Positions 34,250 through 46,319 of a stretch of 64,000 nt of DNA are shown here, piece after piece. A program made the translations under genes and the position numbers. Origin of the DNA: Phlegmacium glaucopus (taxonomy: Eukaryota > Basidiomycota > Agaricomycetes > Agaricales > Cortinariaceae); contig MU130477.1 of assembly GCA_015039465.1 (NCBI GenBank), positions 205,191 to 269,190 on the forward strand. The letters run 5' to 3'. The notes below the pieces were generated by a model, which saw nothing but the letters and a program-made list of their open reading frames with translations, searched no databases and was not told where the DNA came from. How positions within the stretch are numbered: the first letter of the stretch is position 1; every line of letters begins with the position of its first letter.

Positions 34250-35408
34250 ATCCACGATGCGACTGTTGTCACGGATGGGGTTACAATACCGTGATCTGGA
34301 GTCCCCGTGGGGCCAATCCTCTGTAACGTACAAGAAATGTACTTTGAGTTGCAACTATATATTGCTGAAGCAACTTGTCCTCACCATGTCTCTTCGAGGG
34401 GACGGAATGACAGATGTAATGTGTCATCGGCTGACTCCAAGTCTGTGACACACTGACACGGCGGCGGCTCAGTTGTGTCGTGCGCTTCCCTGTTTTATTA
34501 TATGATTCTATATATAAGAGTGGGCCAAGAGAAAGATCTCAAGAGGGAGAGGATACGATAATGAATCACTGGTCCAAATCATTTCAAGCTACTAACTGTA
34601 AGGCTGGTTGCCATACAGCTGTACACACCACCATATATATGTGCCGGTAGCTGAAAGAATAATCTTTCAGATATTCGACCTTTTGGTGTAACGGTGCGTT
34701 GCGGCATATACGGCCTACCTTACACTAACAATACTAAAATTTACGTTGTACTCACATTTCGTGATATTATTTATATTATCAAACATCCGAAGAAGGGCTG
34801 CGTTTATTTGACAGCTTTTTGCAGGCCTTAATTTTAATTTCCGAGAAGAAGAAAAGAAAATTGAAACAGGGCCTTCCTTCTGCATTCTTACTATTAGTCC
34901 AACAACTGGTCTTAGTTGTACAAGGGAGTGGATTAATCTAGTCTGAGTCAAATCTACAAAAAATTGCCAGCGCTGTGCGGCTGGGGGTAAAAATAAAATG
35001 TTCATCAACACCGCCCGTCAACCGCCCGTCTTTCAAGTCCGAGTCAGACCTTTGCTTACACTATTTCTCGGATCATCAACCCGAGATGAATGGAAAAGAC
35101 AAATCTTCCGCGACTTGTCTAGTAACTTAATTGTGAGCTCAGTTCTCCCTGGAATTTAAAAAAAAAAAAAGATTTGATACTCATAGTTGCAATGTAACGA
35201 ATCATGCATGGTCTTGAATGCGCAGTCAACCTACAAAAAAAGGTGATCAATTTGAAATGAATGTGTGATGAGGCTTATACAAATACAAATACTCTCATTG
35301 CTCAATGATACTGACTGGATTTGACAAATTGTCAATATATGTACTATCCACCTAAAAATGTTGTACATCTTATGCCATTGGCCTTGAACGTCACAATATG
35401 TGCAAATT
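34250..35408. other. Intergenic; partial duplicate of Hsp70 3' flank
   Basis: The stretch at about 35060-35230 (from CGAGATGAATGGAAAAGACA on) recurs at about 37945-38105 and marks the shared downstream flank of HSPA12-like copies 3 and 4. The rest holds nothing recognised. Confidence 0.5.
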
Positions 35409-37184
35409 TTACAAATCAAGGTTTTCCTGATTAAAGCGGCTGAGGTAGAATGAGATCGCGCCATCTGACACGACGCTGTTTCTGAATGTTGAATGGGAGG
35501 AGGGAACATGAATATTAGCTCGTTTTTTCTTGAAGAAGACTTACACGTTTTGTGGACGGACGATGTTCAGCCCAACGGGAGTGAGCGCTTCATGTACCTT
35601 GGTGAATAAAAAGTCACTGGCTGCGAACTTGCCGACGAGCACGACATGCTAAACTCACAAAAAGTTGGAAAACAGCGTTTAGACTCGGAGTAGGGAGTGA
35701 GGTGCAAAACTTACTGAGATTGGTTTATCTGCAGCCTTCTTCTGGTCAAGGACTGCTTTCACAATACAATCCACCGAAGGCTGAAAAAATTCGGCTACAT
35801 CAGACCTAAAAAAGATTGAGGTCAGGCACATTCGAATCTAATCAATGGGGAAGGACTAACTAACCCCATCAATTTCAGTTGACCGAAGCGAATATTGTAG
35901 TTCTCGTCGTTGTCTTTCGTCGATCCAAATTTGACATATTGTGGTTCCTCGGCCTTCCTAAACCGAAGTTTGGTTGTCTTATCAAAGCAGCAGATAATAT
36001 GCTCCAAATCGTCAAGAAAAGGTGAATCAGCCAAGTAACCTAAGCAAAGGTTAACCAACGATAGGTATAGTTTGTTGGAGGCTTACTCTGTAAGAACAGT
36101 CTTGCACAGTAGCTGACAAAAGCAAACCCGCGGGAATGACCTAATATTTAGTGAGCGGAAGCAGGAAAGTTCAAAGGCGCTGAAGGGTAACGGACATTGT
36201 GGAACAGCTATTTTTTCAAAGCTCTCCTTTGGCGAATTTAGGTTTTTGCTATATGAACTTATATCGATAGTTTCATCTTCTGCATTGACAATCACGATAC
36301 CATCACCATTCTAGTGACATGAGTATTCCATCAGAACAGTTTTTGACTTCACTGCCTACATACCGTCATTGCTCCAGCCAGCAATCCATTGTGAATAGAG
36401 AAGTGCAAACTAGCCTCTCCTTCCGTCACGAACGAGAGACGAGAATGATCACTCGCGTTATCAGAACCAAACCCCGCTCGTACTGCAGCTTGACGCATGT
36501 CACTCTGCTGTGTGCTCTCCCATCCGTTGGGATGCGAAAGAACGAAATCGATCTGAAATTTGACTGAGTCCCATAACTTGATACCATTGACATAAGTCTC
36601 TTGGATATAACTGGATGCACATTTTAGGAGGTATTTGAGGAAGTCTGCAAAGACTTCTACCACAGTCTTGTTGGTTGGAAGTGAGGGGACGCCAACCTTC
36701 GACCCCAAGTGCGGTTTAAACCTGAGAAGATGTAGTAAGTAGCTTGCTCGGAATCATGTTAGTAGGATTACAATTCAGCTTTCACCCAGTTCTCATCTTC
36801 AGCTACCTCGTATATGCCCTCTCGCATGGCTTCCGCACCCACTGCTCTAACTGTCCCACTTCGATCATAGTATATCACTGAAGGGATTTTGGAGGCTCCG
36901 CCGATGTGCTCCTGTGCGGGAAATCTACACCGGTCAATGTCTGATCTGATGATTGATATCACTGACTGATACGGAGATAGTACTATTGAACCTTGTAACT
37001 CCTTGGATTTTGGGCGCTTGACCAGGAATGAGTACGCTATGATTACAGCATGGTCAGCTATTGGAAGGCGACTCAGAAGTCTTGAAAATATTTACCTATA
37101 AGAAATACTACTATATGTCGTTCCCACATCGAATGCAACCACCAATTTACGTCGAGACCGGCGATAGACCGACTTGATCGACAT
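35409..37184 (-). CDS. HSPA12-like copy 3: altered phosphate-2 loop, short C-terminus
   Basis: Start ATG 37184 (MSIKSVYRRSRRKLVVAFDV, giving FDVGTTYSSISY). Recognisable blocks are RFPAQEHIGGASKIPSVIYY, VEVFADFLKYLLKCASSYIQ, SFVTEGEASLHFSIHNG, CCFDKTTKLRFRKAEEPQYV and VLVGKFAASDFLF. The phosphate-2 loop reads IVNAEDETIDISSY where other copies have IVDAGGGT, so the Asp and the Gly run that hold phosphate are lost. The protein ends early: after SDGAISFYL it reads SRFNQENLDL and stops at 35409, missing the C-terminal third. ATPase activity is doubtful; it may be a pseudogene or a non-catalytic paralogue. Confidence 0.6.
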
Positions 37185-37790
37185 GTTAGAGCAGAACGGG
37201 AGGTGGAGGTGACGACAAGAACGGTCAGCAATGTACTGTGACAGTTGGTTGGACGCCGTCAAAAACTACTTGCATGCACCAGCCTGATGGCGGCATTATG
37301 ATGGCGCTGGTCAGGTGAGGGGTGCTGTCAGAATGGGCGCTAAGACGTTGAGGATTCTAGATCTTATCTAGTCATGGAATTGCTGCAAGACATTGCGGTC
37401 ATTAACTCTCGCGGTTTGAGGTCTAGGCCGCTGATTTATTCCTGAGCTTGAGCGTTTTAATATTCAGCTGCACATTGCAGAAAGAGGTACCTAAAAATAA
37501 GTCGCGTGTGTCCTTTCCAAGTCCTTTCCGGACAGGCTTGAGATCTGAGTCGGTACAGATGTAAATGCAATTGCCGACCTCTGAGCCACATGCTACTTAT
37601 ATGCCATGCCTGTTGCATCAGTCGTGAATGTAGAAAAGGAACTTCTGTTTTAACTTGTACTTTGGGTTGACTTTAGGACAACTTTCTGGCCGATGACTAA
37701 GCGCACAGCCACTCAAATCTTACAGCCTAGGTTATCAGCGCGAACAAAGCTCAGACATGACTAACCCCAGAATTCTTACTATCAAGGGTC
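37185..37790. other. Intergenic upstream of HSPA12-like copy 3
   Basis: Contains the upstream block common to array members (GACGCCGTCAA, CACCAGCCTGATGGCGGC, GATCTTATCTAGTCA words) and no gene. Confidence 0.5.
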
Positions 37791-37960
37791 ATCATTCATC
37801 GTCAAGGCCATATACAATCTTCGTCACACTCCTGCAATGAAAGATAAGAGTATACAAGTTGGAGCAACCAACTGCAAAAACATATTGTTCAACTTACCGT
37901 TTCTCAACTCCCAAAAAAAACCACGTCGTCGGCAGTGAATCCAACTCGAGATGAATGGAA
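37791..37960 (-). pseudogene. Stranded last exons of an HSPA12-like copy
   Basis: The segment encodes the usual final pieces of the family (KIVYGLDDE-type end, then the preceding GVEKR and FTADDV pieces). It is separated from copy 4 by unrelated sequence starting at about 37950. It indicates that copy 4 lost an internal block of its 3' exons. Confidence 0.55.
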
Positions 37961-38297
37961 AAGACAAATCTTCCAGGGTTTGCATTCCTAGTAACTTAAC
38001 TATGAATGATCAGTTCTCCCTGGCATTCTATATAAAAAAACGATTTGATGCTCAGAGTTGTAATGGTACGAATCATGCATGGTCTTGGATGCGCCGTCAA
38101 CCTACAAAGTTAGGAATTAAAAATAGGTGACCAAAATTTCTGTTGTCAAAATTTATCAATTTGAAATTAACGTGATGAGGCTAACACAAATACTATCACT
38201 GCTCAATACTGACTAGATTTCACAAATTGTCAATATATGTACTATCCACCTAAAAATGTTATGCCATTGGCCTTGAACGTCACAATATGTGCAAATT

Positions 38298-40070
38298 TTA
38301 CCAATCAACATTTTCCCGATGAAAGCGTTTTAGGTAGTATGAGATCGCGCCATCTGCCGCGGCTTTGTCTCTGAATGTTGAATGGGAGGGGAGAATATGA
38401 ATATTAGCTCGTTTGTTCTTGAAGAAGGCTCACACGTGGTTTCGTGGACGGACGATGTTCAGCCCAACGGGAGTGAGCGCTTCATGTACCTTGGTGAATA
38501 AAAAGTCACTGGCTGCGAACTTGCCGACGAGCACGACATGCTAAACTCACAAGAAGTTGGAAAACAACTTTTAGAGTAGAGAATGAGGTGTAAAACTTAC
38601 TGAGATTGGTTTATCTGCAGCCTTCTTCTGGTCAAGGACTGCTTTGATAATACAATCCACCGAAGGCTGAAAAAATTCAGCTACATCAGACCTAAAAAAG
38701 ATTGAGGTCGGGCACATTCGAATCTAATCAATGGGGAAGGACTAACCCCATCAACCTCAGTTGACCGAAGCAAATATTGTAGTTCTCGTCGTTGTCTTTC
38801 GTCGATCCAAATTTGACGTATTGGGGTTCCTCGGCCTTCCTAAACCGAAGTTTGGTTGTCTTATCAAAGCAACAGATAATATGCTCCAAATCGTCGAGAA
38901 AAGGTGAATCAGCCAAGTAACCTAAGCAGAGGTTAACCAACAATAGGCATAGTTTATTGGAGGCTTACTCTGTAAGAATAGTCTTGCACAGACGCTGACA
39001 AAAGCAAACCCGCGGGAATGATCTAATATGTAGTAAGCGGGAAAGTTCAAAGGCGCTGAAGGGTAACGGACATTGTGGAGCAGCTATTTTTTCATATCTC
39101 TCCTTTGGCGAATTTAGGTTTCTGCTATATGAACATATACCAATAGTTTCATCTTCTGCATTGACAATCACGACACCATCACCATTCTAGTGACATGAGT
39201 ATTCCATCAGAACAGTTTTTGACTTCACTGTCTACATACCGTCATTGCTCCAGCCAGCAATCCATTGTGAATAGAGAAGTGCAAACTAGCCTCTCCTTCC
39301 GTCACGAACGAGAGACGAGAAGGATCACTCGATTCTTCAGGACCAAACCCCGCTAGTGTTGCAGCTCGAATCATCTCACTCTGCTGTTTGCCCTCCAATC
39401 CCATCCGATCCAAAAGAACGAAATTGATTTCAGATTTCACTGAGAAATTGAAATTGAACCCATTGACATGGGTGTCTTGGATATAACTAGATGCACATTT
39501 CAGGAGGTATCTGAGGAAGTCCCCAAAGACTTCTACCAAAGTCTTGTTGGGTGGAAGTGAGGAGACTCCGATATCACCAGGACCGACGCCAACCTTCGAC
39601 CTAAAGCGCGATTTAAACCAGGAAAAATTAGAGTAGCTTGCTCGGAGTCACGTTAGTAGGATTACAATTCAGCTTTCACCCAGTTCTCATCTTGAGCTAT
39701 CTCGTACATGCCCTCTTGCACGGCTTCCACACCCACTGCTCTAACCTCCCCACTCTGATCGTAGTAGATGACTGTAGGGATTTTGGAGGCTCCGCTGATT
39801 GACTGATGTCCGGGAAATCTACACCCATGGTCAATAGTTCTCATGAATGATATGGCACAGAGATAGTACTACTAAACCTTGTAACTCCTTTGATTTCGGG
39901 CACCTGACCAGGATCGAGTACGCTATGATTATAGGATGGTCATTTATTTGAAGACGACTCAAAAGACTTGAAAAGATTTACCTATAAGAAATGCCACTAT
40001 ATGTCGTTCCCACATCGAATACAACCACCAATTTACGTTGAGACCCACGATAGACTGACCTGATCGACAT
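38298..40070 (-). CDS. HSPA12-like copy 4: altered phosphate-2 loop, short C-terminus
   Basis: Start ATG 40070 (MSIRSVYRGSQRKLVVVFDV, giving FDVGTTYSGISY). It pairs with copy 3 in structure and downstream flank. The phosphate-2 loop is IVNAEDETIGICSY, again without DAGGGT. It ends ADGAISYYLKRFHRENVDW at 38298. The exon over 39225-39539 is more diverged (NGFNFNFSVKSEINFVLLDR where others have WNSVKSQIDFVLSHPNG). Likely non-catalytic or decaying. Confidence 0.55.
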
Positions 40071-40712
40071 GTTAGAGCAGAAAGGGAGGTGGAGCCGTGG
40101 AGGTGACGACAAGAACAGTCGGCAATGTACTCTGCAGTTGTTGACACCGTCAAAAGCTACTTGCATGACCAGCCTGATATGACGCTGATCAGGTGAGAGG
40201 GGTGCTGTCATTCTAGATCTTATCTAGTCACGGAATTGACGCAAAACATTGCGGTCTCGTGGCATATGATGGATTCCTAGGCTTGAACATTTGAATTTGA
40301 ATACTAACTTTCAGCTGCAGAATGCAGAAAGAGGGTACCGTAAAGGAATTCGCGAAAGTCGAAGCCAAACAAGAAGCTAGTCTAAGGCACGTGTCGAATT
40401 TTTTGGAAAATCTTCTGTTCTGTTTAAATATGAATCAACTTTGAACAGGTTATTATAATATTAACTCATTTCATGTACCGAATAAAATCTGCAAAGCTCA
40501 GATACCCACTATTAACTAACCCTCCCAAAATCCTTAGGTACGAAGAGTCCAAAGGGGCACAGGAATCAGAAAAAAACCAAAAAAGAACACCCACGATTTT
40601 TTTGTTAAGGACTTTCTGGCTACTAACTAACATAAGCAAGATATGTCTATATATGGTAATTTTACATAATTATTTAGAGGAACAAATTTTTTCTGGCCTG
40701 CGGCTGGACTAA
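40071..40712. other. Intergenic upstream of HSPA12-like copy 4
   Basis: Carries a shortened form of the common upstream block. The frame at 40473-40712 has no recognisable content. Confidence 0.45.
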
Positions 40713-43309
40713 CTAACCAGGTACCAGTCTGGCATTCTGATCCCAGTGCCCCCTTGGAAGAGTCCCACAGATATTGATACCACCTCTTAAGGGTTCGTCG
40801 TCAAGGTCATATACAATTGTTGCACTCCTACAATGAAAGATAAAAAGTATACAAGTTAGAGCAAACCAACCATAAAAACGGATTTTTCAACTTACCGTTT
40901 CTCAATTCCCTAAAAAGCCACGTCATCGCCAATGAATCCGATGTCATTTCCGTTTGAAAGAGGAAACCACTCACGTTCTCCTTCCAGGCTATCTGTGCTT
41001 TCAGTTCGGTCATTCCAAACAAGAGAACGATATCGTAATCGACTCGGTAGAAATTTCCCCTCCCTCCAGCTCTTTGTCGAGGACACACAGGTACCCGAGA
41101 AAGATCGACCTCTATGGTACAAATCTTGGTGTAATTATCTGCCAAAAATATTGAATTTCATCAAGGTACACTAACAATAGTGGTAATAATGAAACTCAAC
41201 CGGTATCAACGTCTTTCCACCTTGGAGTTCCGACGTTTCCTCGATAACACCAAACAGAAAAAGTACCAGATCTAAAATTAGTTGCCAATTCTGATTCTCT
41301 GAAATAAGACTTTTTGAATTCTTTCGTGCCCGAAACTTGGGTATCCTACATAAAGATATATTGAAGGGACGTGCAGTAAGGAAAGGACGGGGACTCACTT
41401 TAGGTAAGATGATATCGAAAAAGTCACTGATCCGCTTGTTCCCGGAGACGGAGGTGAACACCTTGTGAGATCGTGCTCTGTGGTCTGGAGCGGTTGGGTC
41501 GTACGGGATGTGACAGAAGTTTCCGTATGTGATGTTAGAAACGCGATTTTTCATAAAGTGGTCGAGGTAGAATGAGATGGCTCCATCTGAAACGGTATTC
41601 TTGCTGAATATTGAGGGAAAATGAAAATAAATTATGGTTTTAACATTAGAGAACACTTACTCGTGGTTTTTAGGACGGACAATATTCAGCCCAAGGGGAG
41701 TAAGCGCCTCGTGTACCTTGGTGAATAGCCAGTCACTGGCCGCGAACTCGCCCACGAGCACGACATGCTAAATTCACAAATTTGAGAACGATTATTTGGA
41801 GAACAGCGTACTAAACTTACAAAGATCGGTTTGTGTGCAATCTTCTTCTGGTCAAGGACTGCTTTCACAATACAATCCACCGAAGGCTGAAAAAATGAGG
41901 CTACATCAGACCTAAAAAAGACTGAGGTCGGGGACATTCCAATCTAATCAACAGAGAGGGCTGACCCCATCAACTTCAGTTGACCGAAGCGAATGTTATG
42001 ACTCTCATCGTTGTCTCTAAGTGATCCAAATTTGACGTATATAGGTTTCTCGGCTTCCTTAAACCGAAGTTTGGTTGTCTTGTCAAAACAATGGGCTATA
42101 TGGTCCAAATCGTCGAGAAAAGGTGAATCAGCCAAGAAATCTAGGCAATGAGGATCAATTGTAATATGATAGTCATAGTTAGGTGGAGACATACTCTCCA
42201 AGAACAGTCTTGCATGGACGCTGACGAAAACAAAACCATTGAAGTGAGCTGATGTGACGGTAGTGAGCGTGAGCAGGAATATTTCAAAGCAATGGTAACG
42301 GACATCGTGGAGCAGCTATTTCTTCAAAGCTTTCCTTTCGCGCATTTGGGTTCCTGCTATACGAACTTATATCGATTGTTTCACCTCCTGCATAGACGAT
42401 CACGATACCAGTACCATTCTAGCGATATGAGTATTCCGTCTGAATGCTTTGACTTGGACTGCCTACATACCGTCATCGTTCCAGCCAGCAATCCATTCTG
42501 GATAGAAAAGTGCAAAATAGCCTCTCCTTCCGTCACGAAAGATAGAGGAGAATGATCACTCGTGTTATCAGGAACAAGCCCTGCTAGCACTGCAGCTCGA
42601 CGCATCTCACTCTGCTGTGTGCCCTCCCATCCGTTGGGATGCGAAAGAACGAAATCGATCCGAGATTTCACTGAATTCCATAGGTCGATACCATTGGCAT
42701 GGGTATCTTGGATATAACTAGATGCACATTCTAGGAGGTATTTGAGGAAGTCTGCAAAGACTTCTACCACAGTCTTGTTGAGTGGAAGTGGGGGTATATC
42801 ATCACTGACAATACGACCAGCGCCAACTTTCGGGCTAAGGTGCAGTTTAAACCTGGGAAAAATTATGTCGATGAACGAATGTAGCAACCTGGAGTCATAT
42901 TAGTATGATTACCATTCAGCTTTCACCCAGTTCTCATCTTCAGCTACCTCGTAGATGCCCTCCTTCATAGCTTCCGCACCCACTGCTCTAACCTTCCCAC
43001 TCTGATCGTAGTATATCACTGTAGGGATTTTGGAGGCTCCGCCGATATGCTCATGTGCGGGAAATCTACGCCCATGGTCAACGGATCTGATATCACTGGC
43101 TGATACAGAGATAGTACTACTGAACCTTGTAACTCTTTTGATTTCGGGCACTTCACCAGGAATGAGTATGCTATGATTATAGTATGGTCATCTATTGGAA
43201 GGGGACTCAGAAGACTTGAAAAGATTTACCTATAAGAAATACTACTATATGTCGTTCCCACATCGAATGCAACCACCAATTTACGTCGAGGTCCGCGATA
43301 GATCGACAT
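40713..43309 (-). CDS. HSPA12-like copy 5, full length with altered phosphate-2 loop
   Basis: Start ATG 43309 (MSIYRGPRRKLVVAFDVGTT). All family blocks are present to the C-terminus: RFPAHEHIGGASKIPTVIYY, VEVFADFLKYLLECASSYIQ, FDKTTKLRFKEAEKPIYV, VLVGEFAASDWLF, TVSDGAISFYLDHFMKNRVS, FYRVDYDIVLLFGMTELKA. The phosphate-2 loop is IVYAGGETIDISSY, with Tyr for the Asp and Glu for the third Gly of DAGGGT. The DLDDE end is extended to about 40713 because the usual stop is replaced. Probably expressed-type structure with weakened ATP binding. Confidence 0.65.
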
Positions 43310-43761
43310 GTTAGAGCAGAAAGGGAGGTGACGAGAAGAACGGTTGTTGGACGCCGTCAACAACTACTTGCATACACCAGCCTGATGGCGGCATCATGCT
43401 GATCAGGTGCAAGGGGCGCTGTCAGATGGGCGCTAATCGGACTCGGAATTGCTGCAAGACATTGCAGTCATTAAGTCTCGCGGTTTGAGGTCTAGATGAT
43501 TGATTCCTGGGCTTGAGCGTTTTAACATTTGATAACTTTCAGCTGCACATTGCAGAAAGAGGTACTGTAAAGGAGCTTCAAGTTCGTGAAGGCCGAACTT
43601 TATTAGTCTTAGGCAACGAGGTCACGTGTCGGTTTTTAAGAAAACAACTTTGAAATCAATTCATTCCATGTAAACGAAGCTCAGACACCCGCTATTGACT
43701 AACCCTCCCAAAATCCTTAAAGTCCCACAAATACTGGTACCACTCTGAATCTCAAGAGTCA
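43310..43761. other. Intergenic upstream of HSPA12-like copy 5
   Basis: Array-type upstream block only. Confidence 0.5.
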
Positions 43762-46319
43762 TCATTCGTCGTCAAGGTCATATACAATCTTCGTCGCACT
43801 CCTACAAATGAAAGATAAAAGCAAACTTAGTGCAAACCAACTGAAAAAAGACAGGTTTTTCAACTTACCGTTTCTCAACTCCCTAAAAAAATCCACATCG
43901 TCGGCAGTGAATCCAATATCATTTTTCGTTTGAAAAGGATGAAGAAACCACTCACGTTCTCCTTCCAAGCTAGATACACTTTCATCTCGGTCGTTCCAAA
44001 CAACAGAACGATATCGTAATTAACCCTGTAGAAATTTCCCGTTCCTGTAACGTTAGGTCGAGGAAGTACAGGTACCCGAGAAAGATCGGCCTGTATGGTA
44101 CCGAGCTTCATGTAATTAACTGCCAAAAAAAAATAAGGTCATCAATGTACGTTAACAATGGTGGTTTTGGTCGTGGTGACTCAACTGGTATCAATGTCTT
44201 TCCACCTTGGAGTGGCGACGTTTCCTCGATAACACCAAAGATCTGAAGTAACAGATCCAAATCCATCTGTCTCCTCTGATTCACTCGAATATGACTGCTT
44301 AAATTCCTTCGTCTCCGATACTTGGGTATTCTACATAAAAAGAATTTTAAGGAAGGGATATGCAGTAAGGGAAGGTACACACCTTAGGTAGAATGACATC
44401 GAAAAAATCACCGATCACTTTGATCCCAGAGTCGGAGGTGATCATCTTATGAGACCGTTTGTTGTGGTCTGAAGAAGTTAGGTCGTATGGAATGTGGCAG
44501 AAGGTGCCATATGTGAACTTAGAAACGCGAGTTCTCACAAAGTGGTCGAGGTAGAATGAGATCGCGCCATCTGACACGGCTTTGTTTCTGAATGTTGATT
44601 GGGGGGAACATGAATACCAACTCATTTTGTTCTTGAAGAAGACTCACACGTGGGTTTCAGGACGGACGGTGTTCAGCCCATGGGGAGTAAGCGCCTCATG
44701 TACCTTGGTGAATAGCCAGTCACTGGCTGCGAATCCGCCTACAAGCACGACATGCTAAATTCACAAGAATTTAGAAAACGGTGTTTCAGTGAACGGCGTG
44801 CAAAACTTACGGAGATCGGTTTATGTGCAATCTTCTTTTGGTCAACGACTGCTTTGACAATACAATCTACAGAAGGCTGAAAGAAGTGTGTAATGTAACA
44901 CCTAAGAAATTTTGAGCCACAGCACATTCGTGTCTAATCAATGGGGAAGAACTGACCCCATCAACTTCAGTTGACCGAAGCGAATGTTATAACTCTCATC
45001 ATTGTCTCTAGCCGATCCAAATTTGACGTATTGGGCTTCCGAGGCTTTCCTAAACCGAAGTTTGGTTGTCTTGTCAAAGATACGGATGATATGGTCCAAA
45101 TCGTCGAGAAAACGTGAATCAGCTAAGTATCCTAGGCAAAAATTAATCAATGATATAATAGGCATAGTTTGGCAGTGATATACTCTCTAAGAACAGCTTT
45201 GCACGCATGCTGACGAAAGCAGAACCGTCAAAATGACCTAATGTACAGTGAGTGCAGGCAGGAAATTTTCTAAGTAATGAAGGATAATTGACATTGTGGA
45301 GCAGCTATTTCTTCAAAGCTTTCCTTTCGCGCATTTGAGTTCCTGCTATATGAACTTATATCGATAGTTCCACCTCCTGCATCGACGATCACGATACCAG
45401 TACCATTCTAGCGATATGAGTATTCCGTCTGAATGCTTTAACTTGGGCGGCCTACATACCGTCATCGCTCCGGCTGGCAATCCATTCTGGACAGAGAAAT
45501 GCAAGCTAGCCTCTCCTTCCGTCACGAACGAGATGCGAGAATGACCACTCGTGTTATCAGGAACAAGCCCCGCTAGTACTGCAGCTCGACGCATCTCACT
45601 CTGCTGTGTGCCCTCCCATCCGTTCGGGTGCGAAAGAACGAAATCGATCTGAAATTTCACCGAGTTCCACAGGTTGGTACCATTAACGTGGGTATCTTGA
45701 ATATAACTGGATGCACATTGCAGGAGGTATCTGAGGAAGTCTGCAAAGACGTCTACCACAGTTTTATTGGGTGGAAGTGGGGGGATTCGGATATCACCAC
45801 CGACACTACGACTAGCGCCAACTTTCGATCTAAGGTGCAGTTTAAACCTGGGAAAATTATGCCGATGATCAATAAATGTAGTAGCTTGGAGCCACATTAG
45901 TGCGATTACAATTCAGCTTTGGCCCAGTTCTCATCTTCAGCTACCTCGCAGATACCGTCTTGCATGGCTTCCGCACCTACTGCTTTGACCTTCCCACTCC
46001 GATCGTAGTAGATCACGGTAGGAATTTTGGAGGCTCCACTGATATGCTCATGTGCAGGAAATCTACATCCATAGTCAATGCCTGATGATCGATATCACTG
46101 ACTGGTATAGGGATAGTACTACTGAACCTTGTAACTCCTTTGATTTCGGGAACCTGACCAGGATCGAGTACGCTGTGATTATAGTATGGTCATCTATTGG
46201 AAGGGACTAGGAAGACTTGAAAAGATTTACCTATAAGAAATACCACTATATGTCGTTCCCACATCGAATGCAAGTACCAATTTACGTCGATATCCACGAT
46301 AGACTGATCTGGGCAACAT
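43762..46319 (-). CDS. HSPA12-like copy 6, full length
   Basis: Start ATG 46319 (MLPRSVYRGYRRKLVLAFDV, giving FDVGTTYSGISY). The phosphate-2 loop IVDAGGGTIDISSY is intact. Further blocks are IRIFDKTTKLRFRKASEAQY, VLVGGFAASDWLF, NKAVSDGAISFYLDHFVRTR, WCYRGNVATPRWKDIDT, FYRVNYDIVLLFGTTEMKVY, and the end KIVYDLDDE at 43762. The exons join with standard GT/AG ends. Predicted cytosolic Hsp70-fold ATPase. Upstream, in the plus direction, lies the first synthetase-like gene (47989), about 1.7 kb away. Confidence 0.75.
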
